A stretch of 64,000 nucleotides of DNA. Source: Branchiostoma lanceolatum. Taxonomy: Eukaryota > Chordata > Leptocardii > Amphioxiformes > Branchiostomatidae. The notes under the pieces are model-generated. The model worked only from the letters and a program-made list of their open reading frames with translations. It was not told the origin of the DNA and did no database searches. Shown one piece after another: positions 33,637 to 57,139 of the stretch (position 1 is the first letter of the stretch; every line of letters starts with the position of its first letter). The translations under genes were made by a program, and so were the position numbers. The stretch covers positions 8,871,501-8,935,500 of the forward strand of contig NC_089726.1 in the NCBI RefSeq assembly GCF_035083965.1, written 5' to 3'.

Positions 33637-36600
33637 TCATGTCTGAATCATCTTCTTCTTGGGATCAAAGATGTACTTCTTGAACTGCAGAGTGACTTGG
33701 ATCCCACCCTGTCCCTTTTCAGTTACTTGTGCTGCTGCAGCTTCTTCCTCCTCAGCCTTCTTCCCTTTCTTCTTCTTCCCTGCAGCAGAAAGCACCTGAA
33801 CTGTACCAGGCTGGAGACCCTGCGGAATCCGTATCTTAAACTTCCCACTCTGCCCGAACCCCCCCTCAATCACCCCCTCCTCTCCTGTGGTCAGCTTCAC
33901 CTTCAAACCCACAAACAGCTGAATGTTCGTCTCTTTCTTGAAGAGTGATCTCCCGATCACCGTGTACTCATCCGTCATCCTCTCTACCATTCCCTCCTTT
34001 GATTTGTTCTTGAAGACTTTCAGCTTTGGCAGGACCCTCTCACTGTAGTTCTTGTCCACCACAGCCTCGAGCAGTCGACCGTGGAAGGCTAGCCTACACG
34101 TGTTGGCGTGGATGTCGGTGTCGAGGCGGGAACCGATGACCAAGCACTTCTGGGGACAGATCACAGGTTTTTCAAATTCCAGGAGAGCCCACTGTTGGCT
34201 GGGGACGGCCTCTGTTGCCTCTGAATCTACTGCACCGTTCTCCTTGCCTTTACTTGCACCTTCCTGCCCGTAGAGTTCGTCTTGATACAGGTATTCCTTA
34301 CTGAAGTCAAAGTGGGGTTCCTCTTCTTCTGTACAGTCTTGGGAAGGTGAACCAAAGAACTGCACTCTCGCCATGACAGTTTCGTGACCCATGGTGATGT
34401 GAAACTTGGCTTTTGTCTGGCACGCTCCCTTGAAGAACCTTATCTTCTTCACCTTCAGGATAGCAGCATGTATGAGAGTGAGAGTCCCTGGTGTACAAAC
34501 CAGCCCCCGTTCCAGCAGTTTGGGATCAAACTGCGTCACACAGATGCCCACCCTGTCTCCCTGCATGGCTGAGTTCACAGGTTGTTTAAACATCTGCATG
34601 GACTTGACCTTCTTCACTTCTTTGACATTGGCGACCTCTACGTTGTCGTTGATTGCAACAGTGCCATTCAGGACCGTACCCGTCATGACCGTACCCTGTC
34701 CTCGGATGGCGAAACAGTGGTCCACTGCGAAGATGAACGGCCCGCTGGCATCACGGCTTGGCAGGTAAGTGTGCTTTTTCAGTAGATCCATCAACTCTTG
34801 CAGGCCAAGAGCTTCTGTGTCAGGAGCCTGCAAAAGGATCAAATGATAAGTGAGAAAACTTTTTGCCAGCACCTATACATGTACATGTAGATGTGAATAT
34901 TCCACATACAGTCCTTTATGTACTTATTTCTGGGCTTTGCAAAATGATGTTTAGTTTGCTGATACATAAGATTGATTTCTGGATTAAACTACTTGTAAAT
35001 TTCACGCTCTATAAGATCTAGATGTACAAAAAGTAAGGCAAAGATAGCCAATCTTGAAGCGAAATATGAAAGCTTTACATTGACAACAGGCCTAACTATA
35101 ACAGCATACAAGACTACCTCCGGTCCCCCTGGCTTGGCAGCCACAGCGATAATCGGTGCATCGGCAAACCTGGTAGACTTTAGTGTGGCAGCCATTTTTC
35201 TCTTCATCTTCTCTATCATTTGGTCCCTCTTGGCTTCAGGCAGGAGGTCTGCCTAAAGAAAATGAATGAAAACTTGAAACTTTTATCCTACGGCTCTACA
35301 ATCAATCCTTCATAGAATAGGACATGTGTAATGTGTGGTATTAATTGGTAATGTACATGTATGTGTCACATGTGCACTGTGGTAACTAATATTACTCATG
35401 GTTAGAATAGAAGACTAACAGTGAAAGAAGACAATTGCTAAAAGATAACATTGATTACTACATGTAGGTATCAACTATAATCTTATGTAATATGTCTTGT
35501 AGTAAACCAAGAGAATAGAAAACACATAGTACTGTAAATGCAGAAATGTTCGCGGTGGTTTTATGTTCGCGGTTTTAAAACATAAAACCACGCAAAACTT
35601 TTAGCCCACCGTACTTTTAAAACTTTTAACTACTGTTTCAAACGCGAACTCAAAACCACCGTGAACGCTCCATTTTCTCCCTACCACGAAATAAAAACCA
35701 TGCGAACTTAAATGCATTTACAGTAAGTGCCCTTAGTAAGTGTGCCCTATTGGTTCCCAATTCTGACCTTGTTGAGCACGACCACCATCCTCTCACAGGC
35801 GATCTCCCCGATGACCAGACACTCCGCCGTCTGGGTCTGCATCCCCTTCGTCACATCCACAATCAGCAGCATCAGGTCTATAATCTGGGCACCTGAAGGA
35901 TGATAGAGGTTGTACATTAATGGTTAGAGGTATTTTGGGCTTGCTATGTTTGGATTGGATTGGATGTATAGGCCTGATGCCTGACTGTTTTTGTTGACAT
36001 CCAGCTGCAGGGTATTCAACGACTGGTAGGCGAAACAACGTTAGCAAATCAGGTCCCTAAAATCATTGATATTCTAATTGACTAATCAGATTACTGATTA
36101 ACATGTTAATTAATCTTTTACCTACCAGTGCGTCACCGTGAGTTCAGCGTATTATACACCTGGTGGAAATTACATAATTGGTATAATTTACACTCACATA
36201 ACAAATCCTAACATCAACGTTACGTGTTTGACTATGATAACCGACCAATGATTTTTTAAGGTTCAACAAGATGACCTACCATTTGAATAGGTACAAAATC
36301 TCATTTTTTAATATTGCTAATAATATTATCTTTCAGGAGCTTCAACAGTGGTAGACAGCTAATGATGGAGGGACAGAAATGTATAACTGTAGATTCTGAT
36401 TTACTTTCACTTTATTACTTACCACCAATGATAGTCTTTATCAGGGAGGCGTGTCCAGGACAGTCCACCAGTGTGAACTGTAACTTTTCATACTTGGGGT
36501 TCTGTTCTTTGATGTGCGCTGGCACGTCCACAGAGAACGAGGAGAAACCCAAATCCAGTGTAATTCCTCTCTCCTTACTCTGCGGGTGCTTGTCGAAGGC

Positions 36601-36699
36601 TGCAGTCGATGCAACAGTGCTCAGGGCCTTGCAGAGGGAGGTTTTCCCGCTGTCAATGTGGCCCAAAACTCCAACATTGAAGTTCAGGATGGCAGCCAT
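33637..36699 (-). CDS. EEFSEC: Selenocysteine-specific elongation factor
   Basis: Exons: 36423-36699 (ATG 36697-36699), 35768-35892, 35118-35252 and 33637-34827 (TGA), 575 aa against 596 in human. The protein is the GTPase that carries Sec-tRNA to the ribosome at SECIS-directed UGA codons in the cytosol. GTPase motifs are present: G1 GHIDSGKT (13-20), G2-region ERGITLD, G3 DCPGH, and G4 NKAD across an exon junction (VVVLNK then ADLLP). Domains 2-3 follow (RGQGTVMTGTVLNG, then VARVQFF-type strands), then the eukaryote-specific domain 4 with VIGRSLFKKE. A Lys-rich stretch (AGKKKKGKKAEEEE) lies near the C-terminus. The last exon encodes more than two-thirds of the protein. It is divergent with RUVBL1, with 284 bp between start codons. 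Confidence 0.97.
35530..35725. mobile_element. MITE with ends TACTGTAAATGC
   Basis: TACTGTAAATGCAGAAATGT at the left returns as a near inverse ending GCATTTACAGTA. The interior carries inverted copies of TTCGCGGTGGTTTTAT-like blocks. It is 196 bp, with no reading frame, in EEFSEC intron 2. A TA target is consistent. Confidence 0.8.
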
Positions 36700-47440
<10,741 letters not shown>

Positions 47441-48229
47441 TGAAGGGGGATGGAGCCATCTCTGGTTTGGGGGTTTTGAGTATTGTGTTGTCCGTTAGTA
47501 TATTTTGTATTTCACACAATTAGTGATGAAATGTTGTAAAGTTGAAAGTTTGATATCTTTTTTATTTTCCGTATAATGTGTGATCACAGACAGAATACAT
47601 TTGGTCTTCAAAGTCAAGAGTTGTTTTAAGTCTGTTAAGTCAAAAGATGAAGTGTGCACTTTGACATGATTTCAAAAGGATTAAATGATTTGTGACCCCA
47701 GTAGCAAACAGCTCCAATAGCAGTATATATAGCTTTACTGTGTCAATATAACCAGCACTGTGCAAAATATTGACGTGAAGATTACGCTGTTGTTCCTCTA
47801 TGAAGGCTACACAAGGCTCTTTTACAAAAATAATGACAGTCCAACAGTTGCACCTCCTTTATACAGCATCCAAACTTTGAAAGCAAGAAAAGTTAAAACA
47901 AAAAAAAGGGGGAGGATAGTAACTGGACACAATAATAGTTTGGCTTGGGTTTATTATTGAAGAAGTCACCTTGATGTGGCCTTGACTAAGGCCTGGTTGA
48001 TGAATATAATGTTAACATTCCAAAGACTGATGTGGATTTTGGTGACTGTTGTAAATACAGAATGTCAGCTCATTTCATCTGTGTCTGTCTGTTTACAGTG
48101 TTTGTTTACAGATAGTATGATAATAATAAACATGTATGTCAGTGATGCATAACTTTCGAAATCTGTCAGTATGCTAGGCTGCAACAATAACCAGTAGCAA
48201 CACAACACAAGTACAGACTGAAATGACTC
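47441..48229. other. RUVBL1 3'UTR and convergent intergenic gap
   Basis: ATTAAA at 47680-47685 is the likely RUVBL1 polyadenylation signal. The convergent protease gene probably ends at AATAAA (minus) 48230-48235. Nothing else is recognised. Confidence 0.5.
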
Positions 48230-48235
48230 TTTATT
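48230..48235 (-). terminator. Polyadenylation signal AATAAA, first protease gene
   Basis: AATAAA on the minus strand about 260 bp after the stop at 48495. The MITE at 48258-48395 would lie within this 3'UTR. Confidence 0.45.
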
Positions 48236-48257
48236 TTGCACAGAAGACAAAAGAAAG

Positions 48258-48395
48258 GATGTTGAACATAATCTCCAAGCAGATCTATCGGTGGCAATGT
48301 CAGTATCAACCGGCAAAAGCAATCCAACTGGCCACTAATATTGCTTTTGCCAGGTGGATACTGTCATTGCCACCAACAGATCTACTTGGAGATTA
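48258..48395. mobile_element. MITE with 7-bp target duplication GTTGAAC
   Basis: AATCTCCAAGCAGATCTA at the left returns as TAGATCTGTTGG-type inverse ending CTACTTGGAGATT. The GTTGAAC repeats at 48251-48257 and 48396-48402 flank it. Internal inverted blocks include GGTGGCAATG/CATTGCCACC. The CTCCAAGCAGA end recalls the MITE at 24110-24320. Confidence 0.85.
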
Positions 48396-48494
48396 GTTGA
48401 ACGGGACTCCAGTTTGCTGCAAACGATGACACCCCTTTTAAAGAAATGTGTGTGGCTCACTAAACAGTATTCTTGTTAAGAATGTTTTTCATCT

Positions 48495-51400
48495 TCAACT
48501 TAAAGATAGCGATTGGTCATAGAGATGAGGGTAGTAATCCCTCAGTTCTGCTAGTATTTCTGACATGATTACACCTTGTTCTACTTGACAGGTTGGTCCA
48601 CTTAGAAACCCCTGTGTATGCATAGCCACAATTTGTAAACAATCATTGTATGTCGCTACAACAGGTGATCCTGAGGCCCCTTCCCAAAAGGAACAACGGT
48701 AGTTGACCCTTTGTGAATGGAAAACTAGGGAATGCATGTCATCACTAATTGGGCCCAAATATTGAGCGACCTGGTTGTCATTTAGCAGTTGACAATTGGA
48801 CTCTAGGGTCTTTGGACATCCATTTGGATGCCCTATCAATGTGACCGTATCTATTTCTTCTAGAGAGATGATTGGTTGTATAGGGAGTGTTGTTTGGACT
48901 GTGGAAAATGTGCTATCTTTAATCTTCAACTTCAGAAGGCAGAAGTCCAGATAGGGATTGCGGCACTTGTAGGCTATGCCATCAATCCAATATCGTTCAG
49001 GGGACTCAGGTGGCCACTTGTTGTAATAATTAAACTCTACAAAGGCATCGGAAGGGTCATCTAGGTCTGCATAACGTCGACTAGCTACATGCAAATTAGT
49101 CATAACATCTCCTGGTCCAAATCTGAAACATGTCCCATAGGGTTTGTTGTTTTTAACAATGATGCCAACTGATCTTGAAAACGGCTGGAGGTTCTCGGCA
49201 AACTGGAACTCGACACCCTTGTACTCTCTGTTTCTTGTAATATCCCTGAAACACAGAAAAATTAGATTAACATATAAAACTAGTTGACCTTGACCTAAAG
49301 ATATTTATTCCCGGTCAACTGGAAAACACTGGTTACAACTTACTAGATTTTCACAAAAAAGTTTATTTCAAATTCTTGCATGAAGGCTCACTACTTGTAG
49401 CCTAACCACGGTTAGCAAGCAACAAGAATTGAGCCAGTGGTTGCTACGGAGGCTGGTACTCCGTGGTTAGCAAGCAACAAGAATTGAGCCAGTGGTTGCT
49501 ACGGAGGCTGGTACTCCGTGGTTAGCAAGCAACAAGAATTGAGCCAGTGGTTGCTACGGAGGCTGGTACTCCGTGGTTAGCAAGCAACAAGAATTGAGCC
49601 AGTGGTTGCTACGGAGGCTGGTACTTCGTGGTTAGCAAGCAACAAGAATTGAGCCAGTGGTTGCTACGGAGGCTGGTACTCCGTGGTTAGCAAGCAACAA
49701 GAATTGAGCCAGTGGTTGCTACGGAGGCTGGTACTTCGTGGTTAGCAAGCAACAAGAATTGAGCCAGTGGTTGCTACAGAGGCTGGTACTCCGTGGTTAG
49801 CAAGCAACAAGAATTGAGCCAGTGGTTGCTACGGAGGCTGGTACTCCGTGGTTAGCAAGCAACAAGAATTGAGCCAGTGGTTGCTACGGAGGCTGGTACT
49901 CCGTGGTTAGCAAGCAACAAGAATTGAGCCAGTGGTTGCTACAGAGGCTGGTACTCCGTGGTTAGCAAGCAACAAGAATTAAGCCAGTGGTTGCTACGGA
50001 GGCTGGTACTCCGTGGTTAGCAAGCAACAAGAATTGAGCCAGTGGTTGCTACGGAGGCTGGTACTCCGTGGTTAGCAAGCAACAAGAATTGAGCCAGTGG
50101 TTGCTACGGAGGCTGGTACTCCGTGGTTAGCAAGCGACAAGAATTAAGCCAGCAGTCACTACGGAGGCTGGTACTCAGGCTACACTACTTGTACATGAAA
50201 TAGGAAAAAACAGTAAAGAAAATGTAACATCAATTCAAATGCTAACTCTAAATCTTAACTTGTTAGGTTTGAATTTTTTAACTTAATGAAAAATTGTTGC
50301 TATTGAAAATATCAGATATATTTTGGCTGTGCAATGGCTGTTCAATAACAGCTTCATTCATGCACAAACTGGCTCTATCGTCTAAATATTATGTGAACAT
50401 ACTAATGTATCTTACCACAGACAGATGCTTCTCAAAGGTGAGACAGCAATGCTGTTCTGAAGTGGGTGATACATCATAGAATCCAGAAAGCATGGTCCTC
50501 TTAGCGGACTGATGAAACTGCTTCCATTTGTCAGGTTTCCACTGTTCTCTGAGGGAAAAAGTTGTGCTAGATTTAGAATAAGACTATCGATTTGGTTGTT
50601 GACATTTGGTACTTGGAGCTAAAAGTGCATTGTAGTATCTGAAATACAATGTACTCTCACCTCTCAAATAAACGTACCGGTACGTTTATTTTTTTTCGCC
50701 TACAGTTCCACCCGTTACTTTCTTATTCTAGACGGTACGTTTATTATTTTTTGAAAAATTGAGGCTTTGAAAACCAGGAATCCCTCTAAAATCGTAAGTT
50801 AAGGTTTTTCTGCCCATATTTCCCCGGTATTTTTGCTCGTAATTCGCTATTTTTCGGCCTACCGGCGTTGATTTTCTCGCCGCTTTGACGGCCTTGTGAA
50901 AAGTATCCTGGCGGCACTCGTAACATATCGGTCGATATCGCTATGACGCTACAAAGTAAACCGGAAAATAAGACGCGACATTGACATTTTAAAATACAAT
51001 TTTCATAAAAATAACTTTGATAGTCTCTGTTTACATCGTAAACCAAAGCACGCTGATCAAAAACGTGTGGAGTAGGGTGCTCGCCTGCACGGGGAATAAT
51101 AATTTCCTGACCACTATATCCGTAGTATCGGCAGCGCGGCGGAAGAATTATTTGTTCGCAGAAGACATGTAACACGTTAAAACAACAATCATAACTTAAC
51201 TTCCCTTGTGATATGTGTTTTGAGGCCACAAAATCTCTAAAACGGCAGAAATATGTCCGATATGATTCGGTAAACAACAGCGCGAAATCGCGAAACATGG
51301 CCGCCACTCTCAGGCATGGCGACAGTAAAACTAGCAGCATATTGCGTAATGCGGATACCGATCTTTAAAATGATACCGTAAACGCATGGAAATATTATAT

Positions 51401-54400
51401 TTTTTGGGCAACGATAGACACACAAGGCCATATTTATTTTCAGAGGGTTCATTTTTTTAAATAATCGTAAGATTTTCCCAATTTAGGCGTTTGTCTTTAG
51501 AAAATATGATCAGTACATTTAACTTAAGTACTCTGATGATTTTTGTTATATGTCACTGATTGTCAGTCATAATAAAATGATATAACAATTTTCTTTGATC
51601 ACTTGCTTCAAGTTCCAAGTAGAAAAAGCATGTATCATGCACATTTTCACTTGTTGAATTTGAAAGCACCGTGGCCCCCGGTTAGGGGTCATAGCGGGGA
51701 ACCTATGCCCAATTTTTCAATATTACTATTATATTTTAGGAAGAGGCGATGAAGATCATCATGATTTGAACAAGCTATGGACAGTTATTCTGTTCAATAT
51801 CTATATACTTATAGGTATGGCATAATTGACTAAATATAAGTTACCTACCTGCTTATTATCTTATTTCCCTCTGACATTTACAGTTGTACATGTATGAACA
51901 CAGTTTACCTAGCCTCGACTGTCGATTTTTGAAATTTTCCGGGGGGTACTTTTATTCCAGGGGGTACTTATATTACATTTTGAAAATTTGTCCGGGGGGT
52001 ACTTCTATTCCAGGGGGTACTTCTATTTGAGAGGTTAGAGTAGCCTTGTGTAATATCTTGTTGGCTTTGATGGAATTAAGTAGGATTCAAGTATTCATCC
52101 TCTTTAAGTTTGTCACAGTCACCTGGTCCAGTATCATCAAATTACCTTATTGGCAATTAACAGTTTTCATTAAGGCTAATTAACTTACAAATGTATGTAC
52201 ATAATGTTACATGCAATAATATGACTATTTCTGAATCTCCTTTCACTAGCATACAGTTGATTAAGGACTAGGATACTCAGCCCAGTGGTCCATATTTCCT
52301 CAGTGTTTACCTGCTGCTACTGCTGCTTGTGAGTCAGAGTAGTCCATCAAATCATCATAATTGTTGTCTGCATAACTTGCGATATGTTCAAAAACATATC
52401 GTGTACTCTGGAACAAACGCAAATGTCAAGTGAAAAGTAACATTTTGAATGGAAGGTTAATTTATGATCAATGCAGTACATGATTGACTTACTAGTATCA
52501 TGGTAATGTTATTGAATTATTGACAATGACAATGCTTGTCCTACCTACCTGATCATAACTGGCATCAGCTTGTGTAGCTGTAGCTGTAGGGTACGTGGCA
52601 GGTGCTGCTGGAGGGGTCATGGCAGGTGCAGCTGGAGGGTACATGGCAGGTGTGGCTGGAGGGGCCGCGGCAGGTGCAGCTGGAGGGGTCATGGCAGGTG
52701 TAGCTGGAGGGGCCGTGGCAGGTGTAGCTGGAGGGGCCGTGGCAGGTTCAGCTGGAGGGGCCATGGCAGGTGTAGCCGGAGGGGCCATGGCAGGTGTAGC
52801 TGGAGGGGCCGTGGCAGGTGTAGCTGGAGGCGCCGTGGCAGGTGTAGCTGGAGGGGCCGTGGCAGGTGCAGCTGGTGGGGCCATGGCAAGTGTAGCTGGA
52901 GGGGCCGTGGCAGGTTCAGCCGGAGGGGCCATGGCAGGTGTAGCCGGAGGGGCCGTGGCAGGTGTAGCTGGAGGGGCCGTGGCAGGTGTAGCTGGAGGGG
53001 CCGTGGCAGGTGTAGCTGGAGGGGCCATGGCAGGTGCAGCTGGAGGGGCCGTGGCAGGTGTAGCTGGAGGGGCCATGGCAGGTGTAGCTGGAGGGGCCAT
53101 GGCAGGTTCAGCTGGAGGGGCCATGGCAGGTGCAGCTGGAGGGGCCATGGCAGGTGTAGCTGGAGGGGCCGTGGCAGGTGTAGCTGGAGGGGCCGTGGCA
53201 GGTGTAGCTGGAGGGGCCATGGCAGGTGCAGCTGGGGGGGCCGTGGCAGGTTCAGCTGGTGAGTACATGGCAGGTGTAGCTGGAGGGGCCGTGGCAGGTT
53301 CAGCTGGAGGGGCCGTGGCAGGTTCAGCTGGTGAGTACATGGCAGGTGTGGCTGGAGGGGCCATGGCAGGTGCAGCTGGGGGGGCCGTGGCAGGTTCAGC
53401 TGGTGAGTACATGGCAGGTGTAGCTGGAGGGGCCATGGCAGGTTCAGCTGGAGGGGCCGTGGCAGGTGCAGCTGGAGGGGCCGTGGCAGGTTCAGCTGGA
53501 GGGTACATGGCAGGTGCAGCTGGAAGGGCCATGGCAGGTTCAGCTGGAGGGGTCATGGCAAGTGCAGCTTGAGGTGTATCTCGACTGTCTTCAGGTTGAG
53601 ATATGAATGTTGAATCGGTGTATGGTGTTTTGGACATAACAAGCTGAGATCCAGCCTTTGCATCAGGCGTGGCTTGCAGAGGTTTGGTTTCAGCCTTGAC
53701 CATAGATTTAGCTGAAGTATGGGATACCAAACTTGCACTCTTAAGCTTGATGGAAGTTGACCCTTTACTTGTATTCTGTAAGAGTTTGTGGTTCAGGGCA
53801 GCTTGATAGGCTTGTGGGGCCTCGGCTTTGTGATTTACAGCATTCTTCTGGGCAGCTACCCCAGGTGGATCCATCCTGTCTGCTTTGGCTGTGTCTCTGT
53901 TCATTATTTTGTAAAATGGAAAGTCGTCCTGGAGACCTGGGCCACTCTCCAAAAGTTGCACTGCCATAGGAATTATCAACTTAAGATTTTTGAACACTTT
54001 GGTGAGGTTCACATCACTTCCACCTTGGTGTGTATGGAAGGTGATGTCAATCTCCTCATTTGCTTCAGTTGACCACCGTGAAATCTGATTTAACCCCTTT
54101 TGTATATTGCCCATGGTAGCTTTAAGTGCGCGATATGGTGATGTGCTGTCCACAGTCTCAGTGTCCGGCCCTTCTGTACATGTGTCTATGATATGCTGTG
54201 GTTCCTTTTCTGGAGGGCCATCCCACTCCATCTCTTCTGGATTATCTCCCATGGTGTTGCCTAAATGTCCAGCTGCACCTGCCAGGTTGATGCCTGTATG
54301 GCCAGTTTGTTGTCCTATGGATTGAAAGCCAGAATCTGTCCATGACCCGAGACTTGGTTGGTTGGCCACTCTTCCACCATCCCCTGTCTGTTGGAGTTGT

Positions 54401-54489
54401 TCTACGGAGTAAATGCCGGAATCCTCCAGACTCCTAGGTTGTTCATCATTGATGGCCTGTTTGCTAAGGCTGCTCTGTACCTTGTCCAT
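48495..54489 (-). CDS. Trypsin-like (FAM111-like) protease with long Ala/Pro repeat region
   Basis: Exons: 52549-54489 (ATG 54487-54489), 52311-52407, 50416-50548 and 48495-49245 (TGA), 973 aa. The N-terminal part contains QPRSLEDSGIYS and LGSWTDSGFQS motifs and then a helical segment. Residues of about 322-645 are some 40 octapeptides of the form APPATPAM/APPAEPAT. The C-terminal 250 residues form a chymotrypsin-fold protease with His in TNLHVA, Asp in PYLDFCLLKL and Ser in GASGSPVV, so the triad is present. Similarity in the Ser region (ASGSPVV then IVAMHTQGF) points to FAM111-type nuclear proteases, an inferred assignment. No signal peptide is seen. Exon phases 0-1-2 match the paralogue at 57140-59772. 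Confidence 0.82.
49410..50178 (+). repeat. Minisatellite, 55-bp unit, 14 copies
   Basis: Each copy contains GGTTAGCAAGCAACAAGAAT, GAGCCAGTGGTTGCTACGGA and GGCTGGTACTCC. Spacing is exactly 55 bp from 49410 to the last GGTTAGC at 50125, and copies differ by a few bases. It lies in the last intron of the first protease gene. Confidence 0.95.
50652..52042. mobile_element. Non-autonomous DNA transposon, 1.4 kb, 19-bp TIRs
   Basis: TACTCTCACCTCTCAAATA at 50652-50670 returns inverted at 52024-52042 with one mismatch. The left end has GTACCGGTACGTTTATT and a second GGTACGTTTATT; the right end has several GGGGGTACTT(C/T)TATTCCAG units. No transposase. It sits between exons 2 and 3 of the first protease gene. 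Confidence 0.75.
52590..53565 (-). repeat. Coding 24-bp tandem repeat, about 40 copies
   Basis: Units such as GCTGGAGGGGCCATGGCAGG (plus strand) recur every 24 bp and encode APPAxPAx on the minus strand. The plus strand is also open for 325 codons through the repeat, an effect of the period being a multiple of three. Confidence 0.95.
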
Positions 54490-55846
54490 CTTGCTCCTTT
54501 GGAAATAACAGATTCAATTTGCTTACTTTGGGTCAATGTTTTTAAATCATCATTGTAAGATCAAATAGGGTGTACAATGACTTGTTCTTATACCTATGCA
54601 TCCTGGCCTGTCAATAACACATTTTTTCAGGAACATCCTGCCAAAAGCCATGCCGTTATTGGAACATACATAGTAAAATTAGCAACTGGTGACAACATTT
54701 GTGTTATGCTACATAGTGTTTCATCAATTGTAAATTGGACAAAAAGAATGGCATTGGCAATTAAGACCACCTGTTGGCCTCATCAGCTATAGTAAGATCC
54801 CCGAAACACCCAGTAAAGTACAGTTAAAATACAGCATGAAATTTTTGTTCTATGTTGCTCACTACACTTATTGATATTAAGAATTTCACAGTGATTTGTG
54901 ACCGAAAAAAGGTTCCCACAATGCAGGTATTTAAACCTCAAAGTGTTTCATTAAATGATGATATGCTCAGATGTCATGTAATTTGCATGATTGACAGCAT
55001 ATTCAAAGGGCTGATATAGTCTGCTGACTGACATTTGTGTGACTGGCCTTAGGGGCTAATTTCAGATGTAAAAGGTCTCTGAATATTTGTGTGAAGTAGG
55101 GCTATGTATCAGTACACAATACCCGGTACTACGGTGCCTTGAAAATCACAGGTCCAAAATACTGGAACAGTCAAATATCTAATTTTTGGACTTTCTTTGT
55201 TACGGAAAACATTTTATTCCTACCACATATATGAATATTTAGCACTGCCACTGGAAAAAGATGAAAACATTGTATGGGCCTTGAAATGAGCAGCTAATTT
55301 GACTTGAGATCCATTCGTAAGCATAGGTTCTAAGCAAGATACATGAAGTCTTGATAAACATTCTGTTAATTGGTCACTCATTTTTCTGTCACAGTGAAGC
55401 TGAACTCAGGTTACTTTGTCAAATTGTTCAGGACCTGGTTCAGATAATGAACGTGAATCATGCAGATCGTGTATCAAATTGCTTCAAGACACAATGGATA
55501 TCAAGAAATGTATCCCTTTCAACAGTTATTTACACCAATTGAGGATAGTTAACAGAGATTGTAGGGAAGAGTGCCCAACCGTACGAAAAACCTGGCTTTT
55601 TAAACAAAATCTTCAGAAGAAATGTTGCGTCAACGGAAACAAAGCAAATGGCCCGGACACAGTATACACTTTGCGCTTGCGCAGTAAAGGTCATTGAACT
55701 TTGATTGTTAGCCATTTAGGTGAGCGTTTGACCAAGGAAAACAAGAAACAATTTGTATGTAATTTGTTATTGTTCAGCTTTGATGTAGTTAGTACACCTG
55801 TAGGCCAAAAGAAGGATTGTGGCAATCCGGCTCAAGGTGTGGCTTA

Positions 55847-55934
55847 TTGTTCATACCGGTATGCTGCATAATGTCATTTTGGTGTGTGACTTGTTCATAC
55901 CAGTATGCTGCATAATGTTATTTTGGTGTGTGAC
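55847..55934 (+). repeat. 44-bp direct duplication
   Basis: Two adjacent copies starting TTGTTCATACC and ending TTTTGGTGTGTGAC, with two differences. Confidence 0.85.
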
Positions 55935-56466
55935 TTACACCCCCAGAAACGTTCACCTTGGACTAAACTAAATGAGTTTAATAAAACCAAGATAAGAGTA
56001 AGTTGCTTCAGGCATTATCATTTTGCTGCATGTAATTAAGTTACCTCTATCCAGGCAAGGCCTTGGGAAGTGTAACAATAGTAACACTATGTACTTATAT
56101 ATATTACAGTCTGATTTATTTTTGCAAAAACCTTTTTAATTGGTGTCAGTTTTAATTGGCCAGCCAAATGATTGAAATTATTGGTACACCAATTGTTAAG
56201 GATGAAAGAACTTGAATTCATTCTTCAATTGATTCCTCAGTGCATTATCATAGAAACCTCAAACTTTGAAAGTATATTCTAATTCAAAACATTATACATG
56301 TTGTTTAATCAGTGTCTAGCATGTACCAAACCTAGCTGAGGAAATCTGGAAAGATGGCAAACTGTTATAGTATTGGTGTTACCTAGTCATGCTTAGGATG
56401 GTACATGTAAGTACAATATGTCAAAGAAATTCACATTGTTCTGTATTTAAAGTTTTTATTGTTTAT

Positions 56467-56660
56467 TACCTCCATGAAAAATGGAGGTATAGATTTTGGT
56501 CTGTGGGTGTGTGTCCGCTGGAATAACATAAGAAGCTCTGCATGGATTGCAATAATTATATTTGGTGTGTGGGTAGGTGTAGTGGAACCAAAGGTCCAGG
56601 TCGATTTTGGGCACCATGGTGGCCTATCTTGGTACTGCAGCAGGACTTCTGTTTTCTTTG
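56467..56660 (+). repeat. Dispersed repeat starting with ACCTCC hairpin
   Basis: It opens with TTACCTCCATGAAAAATGGA, a small hairpin, then a GTGTG stretch, and ends GGTACTGCAGCAGGACTTCT. It aligns with 16760-16948. Confidence 0.5.
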
Positions 56661-56801
56661 TATCTTTTGCCATGGACTTGATGTGGTTTTGTTACCATTT
56701 CTTTTTCCTTTTTAGCCAGTAGATTGCTTTTTCCTCAGTTGTGTATAAGTGACATGCATAACTCATGACCACAGAACAACTCTTTTGAATTAAGAAAGAA
56801 A

Positions 56802-56807
56802 TTTATT
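56802..56807 (-). terminator. Polyadenylation signal AATAAA, second protease gene
   Basis: AATAAA on the minus strand about 330 bp after the stop at 57140. Confidence 0.4.
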
Positions 56808-57139
56808 GGTTGGCCATAATCTTTCAGCCAAGGCTGCATAACTAGCCATGGGCTATTACTTAGGGATGTTGCAACTGCCCATCACTTAACAGGCGTCCCC
56901 CTTGTCTTAAGATTCTGCATAGAATTTCAAATAAGTAGCTGTTGTACATTGTACATACATTGCATCACTTGATTGATGTTTGCACACAAATATGTTTTCT
57001 TCTCATGGAATGTAACATTAGCAAAGGATTCCCAACTTCTTATAATACAAGGATACCATACAAATATTTCTACTCACAGAAATAACTGTTAAGCAATACT
57101 TTGTAACTGATGTCATGCCACACTACTGGTTTTCCATCT

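Larger units (their letters stand above)
54490..56801. other. 5' flank of first protease and intergenic sequence
   Basis: TGCGCTTGCGCA (55672-55683, NRF1-like) may mark the promoter of the protease gene at 48495-54489. A 44-bp direct duplication (55847-55934) and the dispersed repeat at 56467-56660 lie here. No coding exon is recognised. Confidence 0.4.

Noticed and set aside
52595-53572. 325-codon plus-strand frame of Gly/Ala/Val repeats
   Set aside because: It is the reverse side of the 24-bp coding repeat of the protease gene. The period keeps every frame open, and no start context, splice sites or non-repeat sequence supports it.
55416-55697. 93-codon plus-strand frame upstream of the first protease
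   Set aside because: No domain, and it overlaps a likely promoter on the other strand.
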